Shown here: piece after piece, positions 12,805-23,955 of the stretch
Numbering within the stretch: position 1 is the first letter of the stretch
Layout of the letters: every line of letters begins with the position of its first letter
Source: Castor canadensis
Lineage: Eukaryota; Chordata; Mammalia; Rodentia; Castoridae
DNA length: 64,000 bases
Assembly: GCF_047511655.1 (NCBI RefSeq)
Contig: NC_133391.1
Coordinates: 122,210,384-122,274,383 of the forward strand
Direction of reading: 5' to 3'
Made by a program: the position numbers and the translations under genes
The notes under the pieces: model-generated
What the model was told of the DNA's origin: nothing
Seen by the model: the letters and a program-made list of their open reading frames with translations, nothing else
Database searches by the model: none

Positions 12805-13921
12805 TATTATCATTATTATTATAACTATCCCCAAAACAGACAAACCAACAAATAAAGACCAATTTTCTTCTTCCTCCCTTCATTTTCAATCATTTTTATC
12901 TTTTATTGCTATTTCTGCAGCAAAACAAAAGACTTTTTTCAGCAAAATAAAATCTGCAAATAACTGTACCTTTAGAAATCTTTTACCTATAACCAACTTC
13001 ATTCTTCTTTTCCTTGAGATCTGAGGCATTTTTCCAGGGATTTTTTTTTTTTTTCTGACTTAGGTGACTGGCAGGGGGCTGTGTGTTTATAAATGTACAC
13101 ATCCTAGTCATAGGCTGAAATTCTCATTAGGATAGCTAAGGGTGCTAAGCCCACCTTTCTGCATGCCTTAATTCTTACTTCCACATGGAAAATACTGTAA
13201 AGAATTGATGCAACTCAGGCACAGGACATGGGCTTCTCTCTTATTCAGAGACACATCGGCTCCTGGATTCAATCTAGGATTCGACACACCAGAGCCCAAT
13301 CCCCTGACATTGCCTGGTAACCGCCCAGCTGAAAATAGACTTTCTGGATGACCGCTGAGTTTCTAAATCACATTACCCTTTTGTCAAGTCACGCAGCAGG
13401 TAAACAGTGGAATAATTTAGAACCTCCACATCAGGGAAAAGCACGCACTCTGGAGAGGAATTAGCCTGCAAGGCTGTTTTGCTTTTTTTTTTTTCTCCCT
13501 TGCCCTGGAAGTATCTTTCAAAGTTTTGAAGCACTTCCACCATTCTTTGACACACTGCCCTGTATGGTAAAAGGCACACTGGTCAAAAAGGGTACCCTGC
13601 ACCCAACCCAAGTCCCTGCATTCAGAGTCTCCTTTGAGTCTTACCAGGCAAGCATTTCTAATCCAGAATGAATCAATGGCCTGGCCCAGGGAGCTGGACA
13701 GACACTTAGGAGAATAAATTACAGCAACCAGAAGCAACCAGACCATAGCATAGATGGGGTTCAGCCTTTCAATATCACAATGTTCTAAAATGAAAGTTGA
13801 AAGACTAGTAAAATACACATCTATAAACCCAAACCTAAACTCAACAATTATTCCTATGTTGACATTTTTGCTTTATCTATTTACACATCTATTTGAGTGT
13901 ATGTGCAGGTTTGTGTGCATA

Positions 13922-13968
<47 letters not shown>

Positions 13969-14329
13969 GTGCTACTTCAACCCTAAATATTCAGCACCTG
14001 TCTTTTCAGAGTAAGGATAACCTTAGCACCATTATGATGTCTAAGAAAATTAAGATTAATTTCACAATATCATCTAATATTGGTCCATTCCATTCCATCT
14101 CTCTATCCTGAGAATTTCAGCATTATGTTTGATTGCTGTAGCTATTTGGGTCCTTTTAATAAATAACAATCCTCTACTCTTTTTTTAATGACAGTGATTT
14201 TTACATACATCTAGGCCAGTTGTCTTATAGAACATCCCAAGGTGAACACTAATGAGCTTTGATCAGAAGGGTGGGGAAAAGGAGACTAGTGCTTGACATA
14301 GGACACCAGGGAGAACAAGCTTGACTTTC
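12805..14329. other. Intergenic, one microsatellite, otherwise unassigned
   Basis: Contains the GT/GA repeat listed separately and a T-run at 13040-13053. The 133-codon minus-strand frame at 13417-13818 shows no recognisable domain. Confidence 0.4.
13921..13967 (+). repeat. (GT)n(GA)n compound microsatellite
   Basis: A short GT run is followed by about 18 GA units (13931-13966). Confidence 0.95.
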
Positions 14330-14790
14330 CATCTCACTTAGTGCAGAACGGAGTCTACTCAGACCCATACCACATATCCTCTACCCCACTCCTCAGTCCC
14401 CAGGAACTCCCCAACAGTCACGCCAGTCTTCTGGCTGCTCCTCAAATGCTAAGTTCACCTCCAACCTGAGGTCTTAGCATTGATGCTCCCCTCTTCTTGG
14501 GATGTGTTTCTCCTTGGATTAAAATGACTGCCCTTCCCCTCTAGCAGGTCTTTGCTCAGTGCCCAGTCTATGTGGAATTGCAAATTGTCCTTCCTGCCTT
14601 ACATTTTCTTCATGGCACATTGCGTCCCAGCTTTCTGTACATTTTACTTCTTTTGCTTGCCTCATCCCCTGGATGATATGCGCCCCAAGGCCAGGGTTTT
14701 CATGTGATTTGTTCACTGCTGCCCCTCCAACTCCTATGCCTGTGCCTGTCCCAATGCAGCTCACAAATATTTATTTGTGAACTTGATACT
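14330..14790 (+). mobile_element. L2 LINE 3' fragment
   Basis: 'ttttcttcatggcac', 'ccaaggccagggttttcatg' and 'tttgttcactgctgcccctc' match the L2 3' end. The matching open frames are chance products. Confidence 0.7.
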
Positions 14791-15129
14791 GCAGAGAAAG
14801 AGTATACCAATGTAGCCCTCGTGACATAACCTGGCTATCCAGCCCTGGTTGCCCTAGGCCTGTGGTAAAGCCACTGCCCAGCATGGACAGCAGCTCTCAG
14901 AAGCCATGGGGGGAGGGGGAGGCCCTGGGGATGCCCAGAACTTTTCTCCAGCCAAGGATTTGCTCAGAGGACTGATCTTCTCACTCTTGCTATCCGATGG
15001 TTTCCGTCATGATCCCCATAGCTGCCTATGAGGGTGTCTAACCATTTACCTGAGTCTAACAACCTCAGTGTCCCCCAGCCAGTTTCACTGCAAACATGCC
15101 ATCCATCTCCCCCACACAACCATGTCACC

Positions 15130-15720
15130 CCCTCTAGTCACTTACCCACTTGTCCTGAGGCCATTGCAACGGTCTGTTTAAAAAGCCAACATGGCCAAGT
15201 CATTCCTTCCCCTCAACACACTTCTCTGGCACCCCTTTCTCTGCAGGACAAAACAAAGGCACCAACCTGATGCATGCACAAGCCTCCTCTTGAACTGACA
15301 ACTTTCCAGTACCCCTGCTACCTCCACCCGGGGCTTGGCAACACTGAATTGCGTTAGGAGCTTCTAGAATGTCCCTGCTCCTCACACCTTGACTTACACC
15401 CTCTGTCCAGCATGCAACCTCCTTCCTACCCATCACCTCCAGTCTGCAGTCTAGCAAATGTCTACCCTTCCTTCAAGTTTCAACTCAAATGCCACCTCCC
15501 CTGGGAAAAACTCTCACTTCCTCTGTGTGCACAGAGCAGTTTTATTTAAACTGAAAATCACTGTAACAAGAATTGCATCGTCATTATTTGTTTCTCTGTT
15601 TCCAGCTAGTTCTCAACATGGTCCTTGAAGGCATGAGTTTTGGGTCTTTTCATCTTTATATCCACAGAGTCTTTGGCAAAATACCAGGTATTTAACATTT
15701 GAACGACTTGGTCTAAGTAG
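15130..15720 (+). mobile_element. Second L2 LINE 3' fragment
   Basis: 'caactcaaatgccacctccc', then 'gtccttgaaggcatgagttt', 'ttatatccacagagtctttg' and 'aaataccaggtatttaac' follow the L2 3' order. Placed head to tail after the 14.3 kb copy. Confidence 0.65.
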
Positions 15721-17998
15721 TCATTTTCCATGGACGGGGCTGTTTGTTGAGCGCCTCCAAGATCAGATGTAGTGACCCCAATCTACCTCTCTTCTGATTT
15801 CATGGCTCAAGCCTAGAGTTAATGGTAAACGTCCTCATTGTTTCAGTTTGCTAAAACATTGTGTAAACCAAACCCAACATCAGGCGGCTGTTTGACTGGC
15901 GACAAACAATTCTGCATTCCGGAGCATGCTGACCCCATGTCCACATTGTTTTGTTTGCTTTTCACTAACAAAGAAGCTGTCATTTAAGGTTCTCAAAGTT
16001 AAACCACATTTTCTGAGCAAACCACATTGCTTTCCTTCATACAAATGTGTGTGAAGATGGAGATAAAGACAGAGAGAGAAACAGAGAAAGCATGGAGTTA
16101 GCCAGTCCACTGCACTTCAAGCGAACTCTGATTGCTCGAAAATGAGTGAAAATGCTTTGGGATTAGGTACCAGTTCCAAAGGGCCATGATGGTTGCCACC
16201 AGTCTTAGCAGACCACCTACTTCCAATGTATTGACAAAACATGAATGACATCCTGGCCAGCTCTTCCCACCATCTTATTTCTATCTGAGGAAATGTTATT
16301 TTTCCACTCACTTGAGTCCAGACAATTCGATGTGCCTAAGATTCTGGTTGTGACCAACACTTAGTAAATGGCACCCTTAGGACTTTCTAAGGAGTTAGTT
16401 GAATTATCTACAGTCTAAGAAACTTCTTCGGTGTAGACAGACTTCTGTCATGTCCACTGATGTCCACATGGCTGCAAAATCACTTAATGTCATTATTTAT
16501 AAGTGTTTACTTATTTTTCATCCCATTTAAAAAACCCTGTACTCATGGTTCTGCATAGTGAGAGGGTCCAGAAGACTTTCAGGCTGTTCATGTACTCACA
16601 GCTGAGTTTATAGACCATGGACTGAAAGTGCATAAGCATTTCTCGTGGGTCTTAAAGTTCCTTCCCCACCTTCCCTTAGTATTGTTTCAGTTTGTCTGGT
16701 TTGAACTGAAGCCAGCTGACTCTCCTCCAAGTTCCAGTTTGGGTCAGATCTCAGGAGACAGCCTGTCTGGTTGTTCAAAAAACAAGTATCTGCCTGAATA
16801 TCCAGCCCAACTTGGAGCCAGGGCCGATGACCTGCTGCCTATGACCCTATGTAGCATCCCCATGCACAGTGCAGAGGAGGCTGAGGGCACAGGGGGCTGC
16901 AAACTCTCCATCTGAGCTTGTTGATGTCCAAATGAGAAGTCTCGCATGCAGGCCCAGCCTGCTTCCTTCTTACACAATCACTGTGTCCTGCTAGGCATCT
17001 ATGGCGTCTTCTTTCTCCCCTAGTTCTCCTGAACATCTCTTCTCATGCCTCAAAGTGCTTTGGACTACCTACCACTAGTTTAACTAGCTCAATCCCAGCA
17101 AGTTCCCTGGAAGTAGATGAGAGAACTAGAAGAGTAGTCTCCACTTGCAAGGAGTTTATAATTGAGAAGTGGGAACAAAAACTATAACATTAAAAGCAGA
17201 ATAGAGATATGTGACCACTGTATTACAGATAAAAATTAGAGGGGCCTTGTTGATCAGCAGGTTTTTCTACAAACAGATGACATCATCTTCACACTGTCAT
17301 TTAAAGATCTATCCATTAAGGAGACCGGGGTGGGGTGGGATTTGTTTCCAGTGGTTTAAATAGTACACATTTCAAACATTTTGAAATTGAATAACAGTGA
17401 TTTTTAAGTAGTTTTCATTGGCTTGCAGTCTGACTTTTAATTTGGTGAAAAATTCCCCATCGTATTTGCTGTTTTTTATTTATTTTGTTTGTTTGTTTTG
17501 GCAGTACTGGGGTTTAAATTCAGGGCTTTGCACTTGTGAGGCAGTCATTGTTATGTTTAAATAATTAAGAATCTTTCAATAGAGAGATAGTACAGACAGA
17601 TATAGATACAATCCCTTATACCTCTATGAAGTAGCTTTCTAACATCTGTATATACATATGCACACATATGTATATGTACATATATATGAATGTGTATATA
17701 TATTTATCTACATCTCTCTCCCACCTGGTTTGACTTTCTATCAGGAAGCTCAGAGAAAATTTTAATGCTAGAACTTGCGTGAGTTCTAGTTTGTGATCTC
17801 CTTGAGGAAGAACTGAGTGTTTAGCAGAGAGAGGTTAACCTAGAAGAGTATGTTCTGACACAGGGAATGGAAGGACGTTTGTCAGAGGAGCTCAGGAGTG
17901 AAACTGGAAGGTGAGGTAGAACCTGAAGACCAGAGAAACTAAATCTATCAACTCAGCTAGGAACTCTGGAAGCCCTTCAGAGAGATAACATGGCATAG
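15721..17998. other. Intergenic, mostly unassigned
   Basis: It holds a short minus-strand tRNA-SINE remnant near 17499-17545 ('ggcagtactggggtttaaat') and an AT/TG-rich stretch at 17641-17705. No gene supported. Confidence 0.4.
17641..17705. repeat. Low-complexity TATATG/CATATA tract
   Basis: Alternating 'tatatacatatgcacacata'-type words; imperfect. Confidence 0.8.
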
Positions 17999-18122
17999 TG
18001 AGGCTCACAGGCTTGCCACACAGCTGGTTCCAAACTACTGGTAAACCACTGATAGCTGTATGACTCTGGGGAAGTCACTGAACTTTCCAAACCTTCAATT
18101 CACTCTGTCAAAATTGCTAAAC
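17999..18122 (+). mobile_element. MIR SINE fragment
   Basis: 'tagctgtatgactctgggga' and 'agtcactgaactttccaaac' match the MIR core; flanks diverged. Confidence 0.75.
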
Positions 18123-18469
18123 TAATGATGACCTAGCGTGGAAGATTAGGGATGATGTGTTAGAGTGTATAACCCAGCTTCTGCCGACTAAGAAGCTTAA
18201 TAACTCTTTGCTATCACTAAATATTACAATCTCCTCACACACCATGCTATCTCTAACATAACAAAGTAAAACAAGCCAAATATCCAGCCAAAATAAGGAC
18301 AAAAACAAACAACAAAAAAACACTGTATTTTCAAATACTATTATGATTGTAAAATCTCCAGAAAGATCAATCAAGCGAAAAAATAGAAAACACAAGTTGC
18401 CATTAACAAACTTACACAGGGCTATTACCATAGTTTCTGAAGTGACTATTAAAAGGGTGGCATATTATG

Positions 18470-19180
18470 AAAGAATGTCATGTGAACAAATTGAGCAATT
18501 CAAATGAAATGGACAAATTCCTGAAAAGTGCAGCTTACCAAAACACAACAATCAAGGCAAAAATCTAAACGTATTTATTTACTAAATTTACTCTGTTGAA
18601 TTTATTAAGTTTACCAATTACCTATTATTTATTTAGTATATTAAGGAAATTAAATTTATGATTAAAAACCTTACCACAAGGAGAGTCAAGGGCCAGACAA
18701 CTTTTCTAAGAGCTCCATCAAATATTTAAGGAAAGAATGATATCAATCTTACACAAACTCTTTCAGAAAATTTTCATATTGGGGTCTAACCCCAATGTGA
18801 AAATCTGACAGACATTACAATACTTAAATGTTAAATAAAAATCAACAACATAAAACAAATGGATATTATGCCAGGAATGCAAGCCTAGTTCAACATTCAA
18901 AAGTTATTCAATACAATTTGCCACGTAAACAGAATAAAGGAGAAAAATCATAGAATCGTCTCTATCCATACACCAAAAATCTTGACAAGATTCAACATCC
19001 ATTCTTTGCAAAAAGTATCAGAGTAGAAAGATGTTTCCTCATCTGGTAAAGTGCGTCTTTGAAAACCCTATAGCTAACATCATCCTTAATGTTGAAATAT
19101 TGAATGTGTTTCCCTATGATTAGGAACAAGACAGGGATGTCTGCTCACACACTCCTGGTCCATGTTGTTCTAGTGAGTAC
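18470..19180 (+). mobile_element. L1 ORF2 fragment (reverse-transcriptase region), plus strand
   Basis: Ordered matches to L1 ORF2: 'gagcaattcaaatgaaatgg', 'ccaggaatgcaagcctagtt', 'cagaataaaggagaaaaatc' and 'taggaacaagacagggatgt'. Many indels and stops; an old, inactive copy. Confidence 0.85.
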
Positions 19181-19369
19181 CAACATCAGGGCTCACTCTG
19201 GGAATCACTGCACTCAACGCCAGTGTAATGCCTTCTCATGTCATTGAGTCCACAATCATAGATTTCCACAGTTGTGGAAATCAGCTGACAAATCAGGCAG
19301 ATAGTCCTGTTTGAAATTCTCTTGCTCTCTTTTTAAAGGGCAGACATTATTTTCCTGGGTGTATACATA

Positions 19370-19465
19370 CATAACTGAGATCCAGAAAGGCAAAGTATCT
19401 CAAGCAAGGTTATACAATCAGTGAATAGGGGGACAGGAAGTCAAACCCAGTTTTTGCTGGAGCCA
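19370..19465 (-). mobile_element. MIR SINE fragment (minus)
   Basis: 'aactgagatccagaaaggca' and 'gacaggaagtcaaacccag' are the reverse complement of the MIR core. Confidence 0.6.
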
Positions 19466-19563
19466 CATCTTCTGTCACCCTAGCCTTTCTGCCTAGATTC
19501 TAAGAAGCCATTTATATTTAAATAAAGAAACCAACCTTGAATGGAATGACCGTGACAACCCTC

Positions 19564-19852
19564 TGCTATGGCCTGAATATGTCTCCCAAGTTCATGTACT
19601 GTGAACTTAATCCCCAGTGCAAGTATGTGGGGAGGTGGGAACTTTGAAAGATGATCAGGTCATGAGGGCTCTGCTCTCTCACCCATGGATGGCCTTTGCC
19701 CTCTTTGAAGCAACAGGAGGCCCTCAGCATGTGCAGCCCCTTGATCTTAGACTTCACAGCCCCCCAACAGTGAGCTGATGCATAACTGTTTATTGAAAAT
19801 TACCCAGTGTATGGCATTCTGTTACAGCAACACACAACGAACTAAGAGACCT
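19564..19852 (+). mobile_element. Solitary LTR, MaLR type (MST/MLT1-like)
   Basis: 'tgctatggcctgaatatgtc', 'aacttaatccccagtgcaag', 'ggtcatgagggctctgctct' and 'cccagtgtatggcattctgt' ... 'gaactaagagacc' give the MaLR LTR start, middle and end in order. Confidence 0.75.
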
Positions 19853-20244
19853 TCACAATTATATAAGGAAATGAAAAGGATGCAGCACTCTTAAATATAT
19901 TTCATATAATAAAGCCATCGATGCTATAGCAACTTCGCAACATTTCCACCATTATGTGGCTGTTGGGGACAGGGATCATGGCCTTGGTCTTTTGTAGTGA
20001 CACAGTTTTGTCACACACTTGTCAGGGAGATGCTGGCAGAAAAACACTTCTCTCTCCTGCTGACTTAGACCTCACCAAAAACCTTCGTGGAAACAACACA
20101 GACCTATGCACCACCACAAAAACCACAAGTAGGATTAATACAGCAACCAGCTAATACATAGTACAATCCTATCCGGTGCCATGATTTATAAACTATACCT
20201 TGTACAGCGAAACCCCAGAAAACCTTTCCATAGTCATATCCTTC

Positions 20245-20248
<4 letters not shown>

Positions 20249-20282
<34 letters not shown>
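20249..20282 (+). repeat. (TC)17 microsatellite
   Basis: Seventeen uninterrupted TC units followed by 'acacc'. Confidence 0.97.
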
Positions 20283-20286
<4 letters not shown>

Positions 20287-20469
20287 CTGTCTTGTTTATC
20301 ATTTTTAATGAAAATGATCTTTTTTTTCTACCTGGGAAGAAACATTATTTTAATACTTTACCAGCGATAATGCATTTTTCTAAGGAGATTCTTAAAAAAA
20401 TCTGTGTTTGAAAAATGGAGGCAGATAAGTCCTCATTTCTGTTTTTTTGGTTCTTTGAAAAAATAAATA

Positions 20470-21300
20470 ACATTTTTTCATTTTTATTAGGATATATTCA
20501 TTGTACAGGGGGGATTCATTGTGACAATTCCAAATAGCTTTACATTGTACATTGGGTAGATCACCCCACCATTCCCCCCCAACCTCTCCCCGCCCCCACT
20601 TAAAGGAGGCATTGTTCTATTTTGCATATGCATATGAAGCCAATCAAACATATCCCCTCACCTTCATCTCCTTCACTCCCCCTCCCCCTCCCACAAGCAC
20701 CCCACACTCACTGTACCTATTTTACAGCCCTGTCGTTCATTGTTAATTCCAAAGTAAATGTTCAAAGGGGTTTCTCGATGCATCCTGGCTGTGAGTATAC
20801 TTTACTTTGGTCAGTGCAACCCCTTCCATTACTCTCCCTTACCCTTCCTCCCACCCCCATTATTCAACAGCTTTCAATACATATCGTTATATCCTCTACC
20901 TGCACAGATGTTAGGCATTTCCATATTGTTGACTCTATCATTCTCCTTTCTTTCCCCCCTTCCCTTGGGTGCCATAGAGTAGTTCCACTGTTACAAACAT
21001 GTTCTGTATATGAGTCTGTATAAGTTCATGTTTGTTTTTGTGTATACATTTACCTTTTGGCTCTATCTTCCACATATGAGAGAAAACATGTGGCCTTTGT
21101 CTTTCTGAGCTTGCCTGCTTCACTTAATATGACATCCTCTCCAACTGCATTCATTTACCTTCAAACCGCATGGTGTCATTCTTTCTTATGACTGAATAAA
21201 ACTTCATTGTGTGTGTGTGCATATATATATACATATATATATACATATACATATATATCACATATCACATTTTTCTCAATCATTTAGTTATCGTTTATAG
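20470..21300 (-). mobile_element. L1 3'UTR, minus strand, 5'-truncated
   Basis: The 3' end sits at the T-rich 20470-20486. Running rightwards are a C-rich 3'UTR, then 'tccacatatgagagaaaaca', 'cttaatatgacatcctctcc' and 'ttatgactgaataaaacttc', the reverse complement of an L1 3' end. A TG/TA-rich stretch lies at 21210-21262. The open frames here read the polypyrimidine 3'UTR and are not genes. Less decayed than the other L1 pieces, so probably a younger rodent L1. Confidence 0.8.
20564..20597 (-). other. G-quadruplex-capable tract in L1 3'UTR
   Basis: The plus strand has C-runs at 20564-20567, 20574-20580, 20588-20591 and 20593-20597, separated by 6, 7 and 1 nt. The minus strand (the L1 sense strand) therefore fits G3+N1-7 four times. 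Confidence 0.7.
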
Positions 21301-23887
21301 CCCACAGTAGTTTCAAAACTTGGGCTTTTAACTCCAGTCCCACAGGGTCAGAAAGGGAGAATCCTGTTCTATTTCCAATCCTACTTCTAAAGTGTAATGC
21401 ATTAAGAATTTCCTCATTCCAGGATGGGAAGCCAGTAGTACACAATATTTGGTAAGGAGACAGTTAGGTAAGTGATAGCGTGCTGTGCTATGGGACTCAG
21501 ATGATGTGGCCACAAGGAAGGAAGCTCAGGGGACCTGGTAGATAAATATCAGAAAGCCTGCCTTCACCACTATTCCTTATGCAACCAGCAAGAGACACAT
21601 TCCAATGCGGCACTGCCCCAGTGGGAACGGATAGAGACAAAAGTGGGCTACCAAATTACAACTGCAGGCGCCCCATCACAAAATCCAAGATGTGATGGAT
21701 TAACATCAGACAACTCACTTTGCATGAATAAGATCAATCTGCTGATTTGGAAAGTATGGGATTCTGATCAGTGAAGGGGGTGTCCAGATGGAGTTGGAGG
21801 TTTACTTTCTCCCAGCACCCCCCACATTGGCCCACAATGCAACAGTGATCAATAGTAAAAGAACAATGCCTAGAGGCTGACTGCTACAAAAAACAGGCAA
21901 TAGGTAAAAACCACAAAACTGAGACTGGAAACTTACCCTGAGAATTTCCCTGGAAAGTTTCCATTCCTTCAGAGGATACTGAGTGGCATCAGCTCAGGAA
22001 AGGCCACATTTTATCCATGGGTCCTTGTGGTTGATAAAGGACAGCATCCTATGACACACAAGAAAACAGTAACCATAAGCCTCCAGGATCATTTAAAGTA
22101 ATAATGCTATGTCTTGAGTCCTGCAAAATAAATCTTTGATTGAACTGATTATACAAGGCCTCCCTGTGTTCTCTAAAGAGCTCTGATACAATGAGCCCAC
22201 AAATAAAAATCCTGGCTATTGCAAGCTGTTAACATGGAATGGACAATAATTGTCTTCTTGGGATTTAGAAGGGTTTTTTGAGGTCATGAGATCAAATGGC
22301 CTGAGTTTCTTAACAAAAACCAAGTAAATACAGAACAGCATGTTTCTCCCAGCTGAGAAGTTTGGACTGTCATCTTCTTATTTTCTGACATTCAGTCTTT
22401 ACGCTCGCTTGTTGTCATGTTCTCAGGCATTTAAAGAAGGAACTTTTGAAACCATCCAGCCCTCTGCATCCCACCCCACCCCTCCACAGTTTAAAATAAA
22501 GGAACTAAGACTTAGGGAAGTTTGGCCATGGTCAGAATCATATGACTTGAGTGTGTATTCGTCTTTGAATGCTAAGTAATTTGAATGGGATGAAAACATA
22601 TCCACATAGTTTGCCTCTCTCTTCAGTAGGTCTGAATGTCCAATGCTACCCAGTTATTGATTAATAGAAAAACGAAAATAAAAGTTAATGTGTCATATTC
22701 CAGCACATGAGAAATCTGTGCTTTGGAAGACTGACACGAATGAACTACAGTTTGGATGTTCACATCAGACCAATGACAGTTTATGAACAGTGAGTGTGTT
22801 TGATTACCTGAAATTCATAGTGACAGTCCTGGAAACAATTCACAAATCCCCAAGAAGTGTTCTTAAAGTTACCATTCTATAGGATTCATTCTTAAAAAGA
22901 AACTTTTAAAAGATTTCATTACAATAATAGGTACTAGAATTCTGAAATCTGATTTTAGCTTCCCATACTTCTACACTTACTCATTTCTTTTCCTTCTCTT
23001 CAACCCCCAGCCACCATCAATTCACATCCTCATTAATATGACAGTAATTCCATAATGCAGCCTGAACCCCAAGCAAGCCAGATGAAGGTGTGCACCAGCT
23101 ACTATAGCTGCTATTTATCAGAATAGGGCACTAAACCAGCATGGGAATAAATCCTCATTGGGTTGCCAGTGGTCTAAGATTTCCACGTGGCACTTTGCAC
23201 ACAACTGGCCAAAATGGAAGTCCACTCCTGGCTTCCACAACCACATCTATGTAAAAACCTCCAGTACAGTACCACTTTTCCTCTGGGGTATGCTCCAATG
23301 AGTTGGATGGCTCAGCAGACTGAATCTCAAATCTCAAGTTTAGATCATGAGATCTTTACACACTTGAAGAGCCAAGGAAATCAACCCTGTGAAATGCAAG
23401 GCGTAACCTTATTTACCAGTCACACAGTGTTCTCTGTATTGTTTCATTGGACTCTAATGAGTCTTCTGTGAAGTTTTCTATTCATTAAAAAATCTCAAGG
23501 AATAAAAAAAGAGAAAGAGAGAGGACCAAAGCTATATGGGAAATGTTTTACTATTAAGGAAGTCAGGGGACAAAATAGCAACAAGTTTTTAAATACATTT
23601 TGAGCAAAAGTGTACTACTGTCCATGTAGCCCTCTCTGTCCTCACTCTCTGCCCTGAGTGGGAATCCCTAACAGTGCAGAAGATATGTAAGGTGAAAGAC
23701 AAATTCAAATCAGTCCAAATGTTATGCTGTATTTGGCACATGTAATACACCCTAACTTTAAACAAAGTTGTGCAAATTTTTCAAGAGAAAATCAGCTTCT
23801 CCTGCCAACATCACAAATGAATAGTCTACAAATACTTTAAAAAGATTCACTTCTGGGGCACAAAATTGTTGCCCTGCCCCAGGATCT
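21301..23887. other. Intergenic, nothing recognised
   Basis: No gene or clear repeat. Only short chance frames. Confidence 0.4.
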
Positions 23888-23889
23888 CA

Positions 23890-23950
<61 letters not shown>
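23888..23950 (+). repeat. (CA)n microsatellite, long
   Basis: About 31 CA units with one CATA interruption near the start; CA-rich words continue to 23970. Confidence 0.97.

Positions 23951-23955
<5 letters not shown>

Noticed and set aside
18470-19180. Endogenous retroviral pol gene
   Set aside because: The words and their order fit L1 ORF2; there is no LTR pairing or retroviral motif.
20552-21023. Pro/Ser-rich plus frames as small secreted proteins
   Set aside because: They translate the antisense of an L1 3'UTR polypyrimidine region.
23888-23950. CRISPR-like or other regularly spaced array
   Set aside because: It is a dinucleotide microsatellite without spacers; no CRISPR array occurs in this eukaryotic window.
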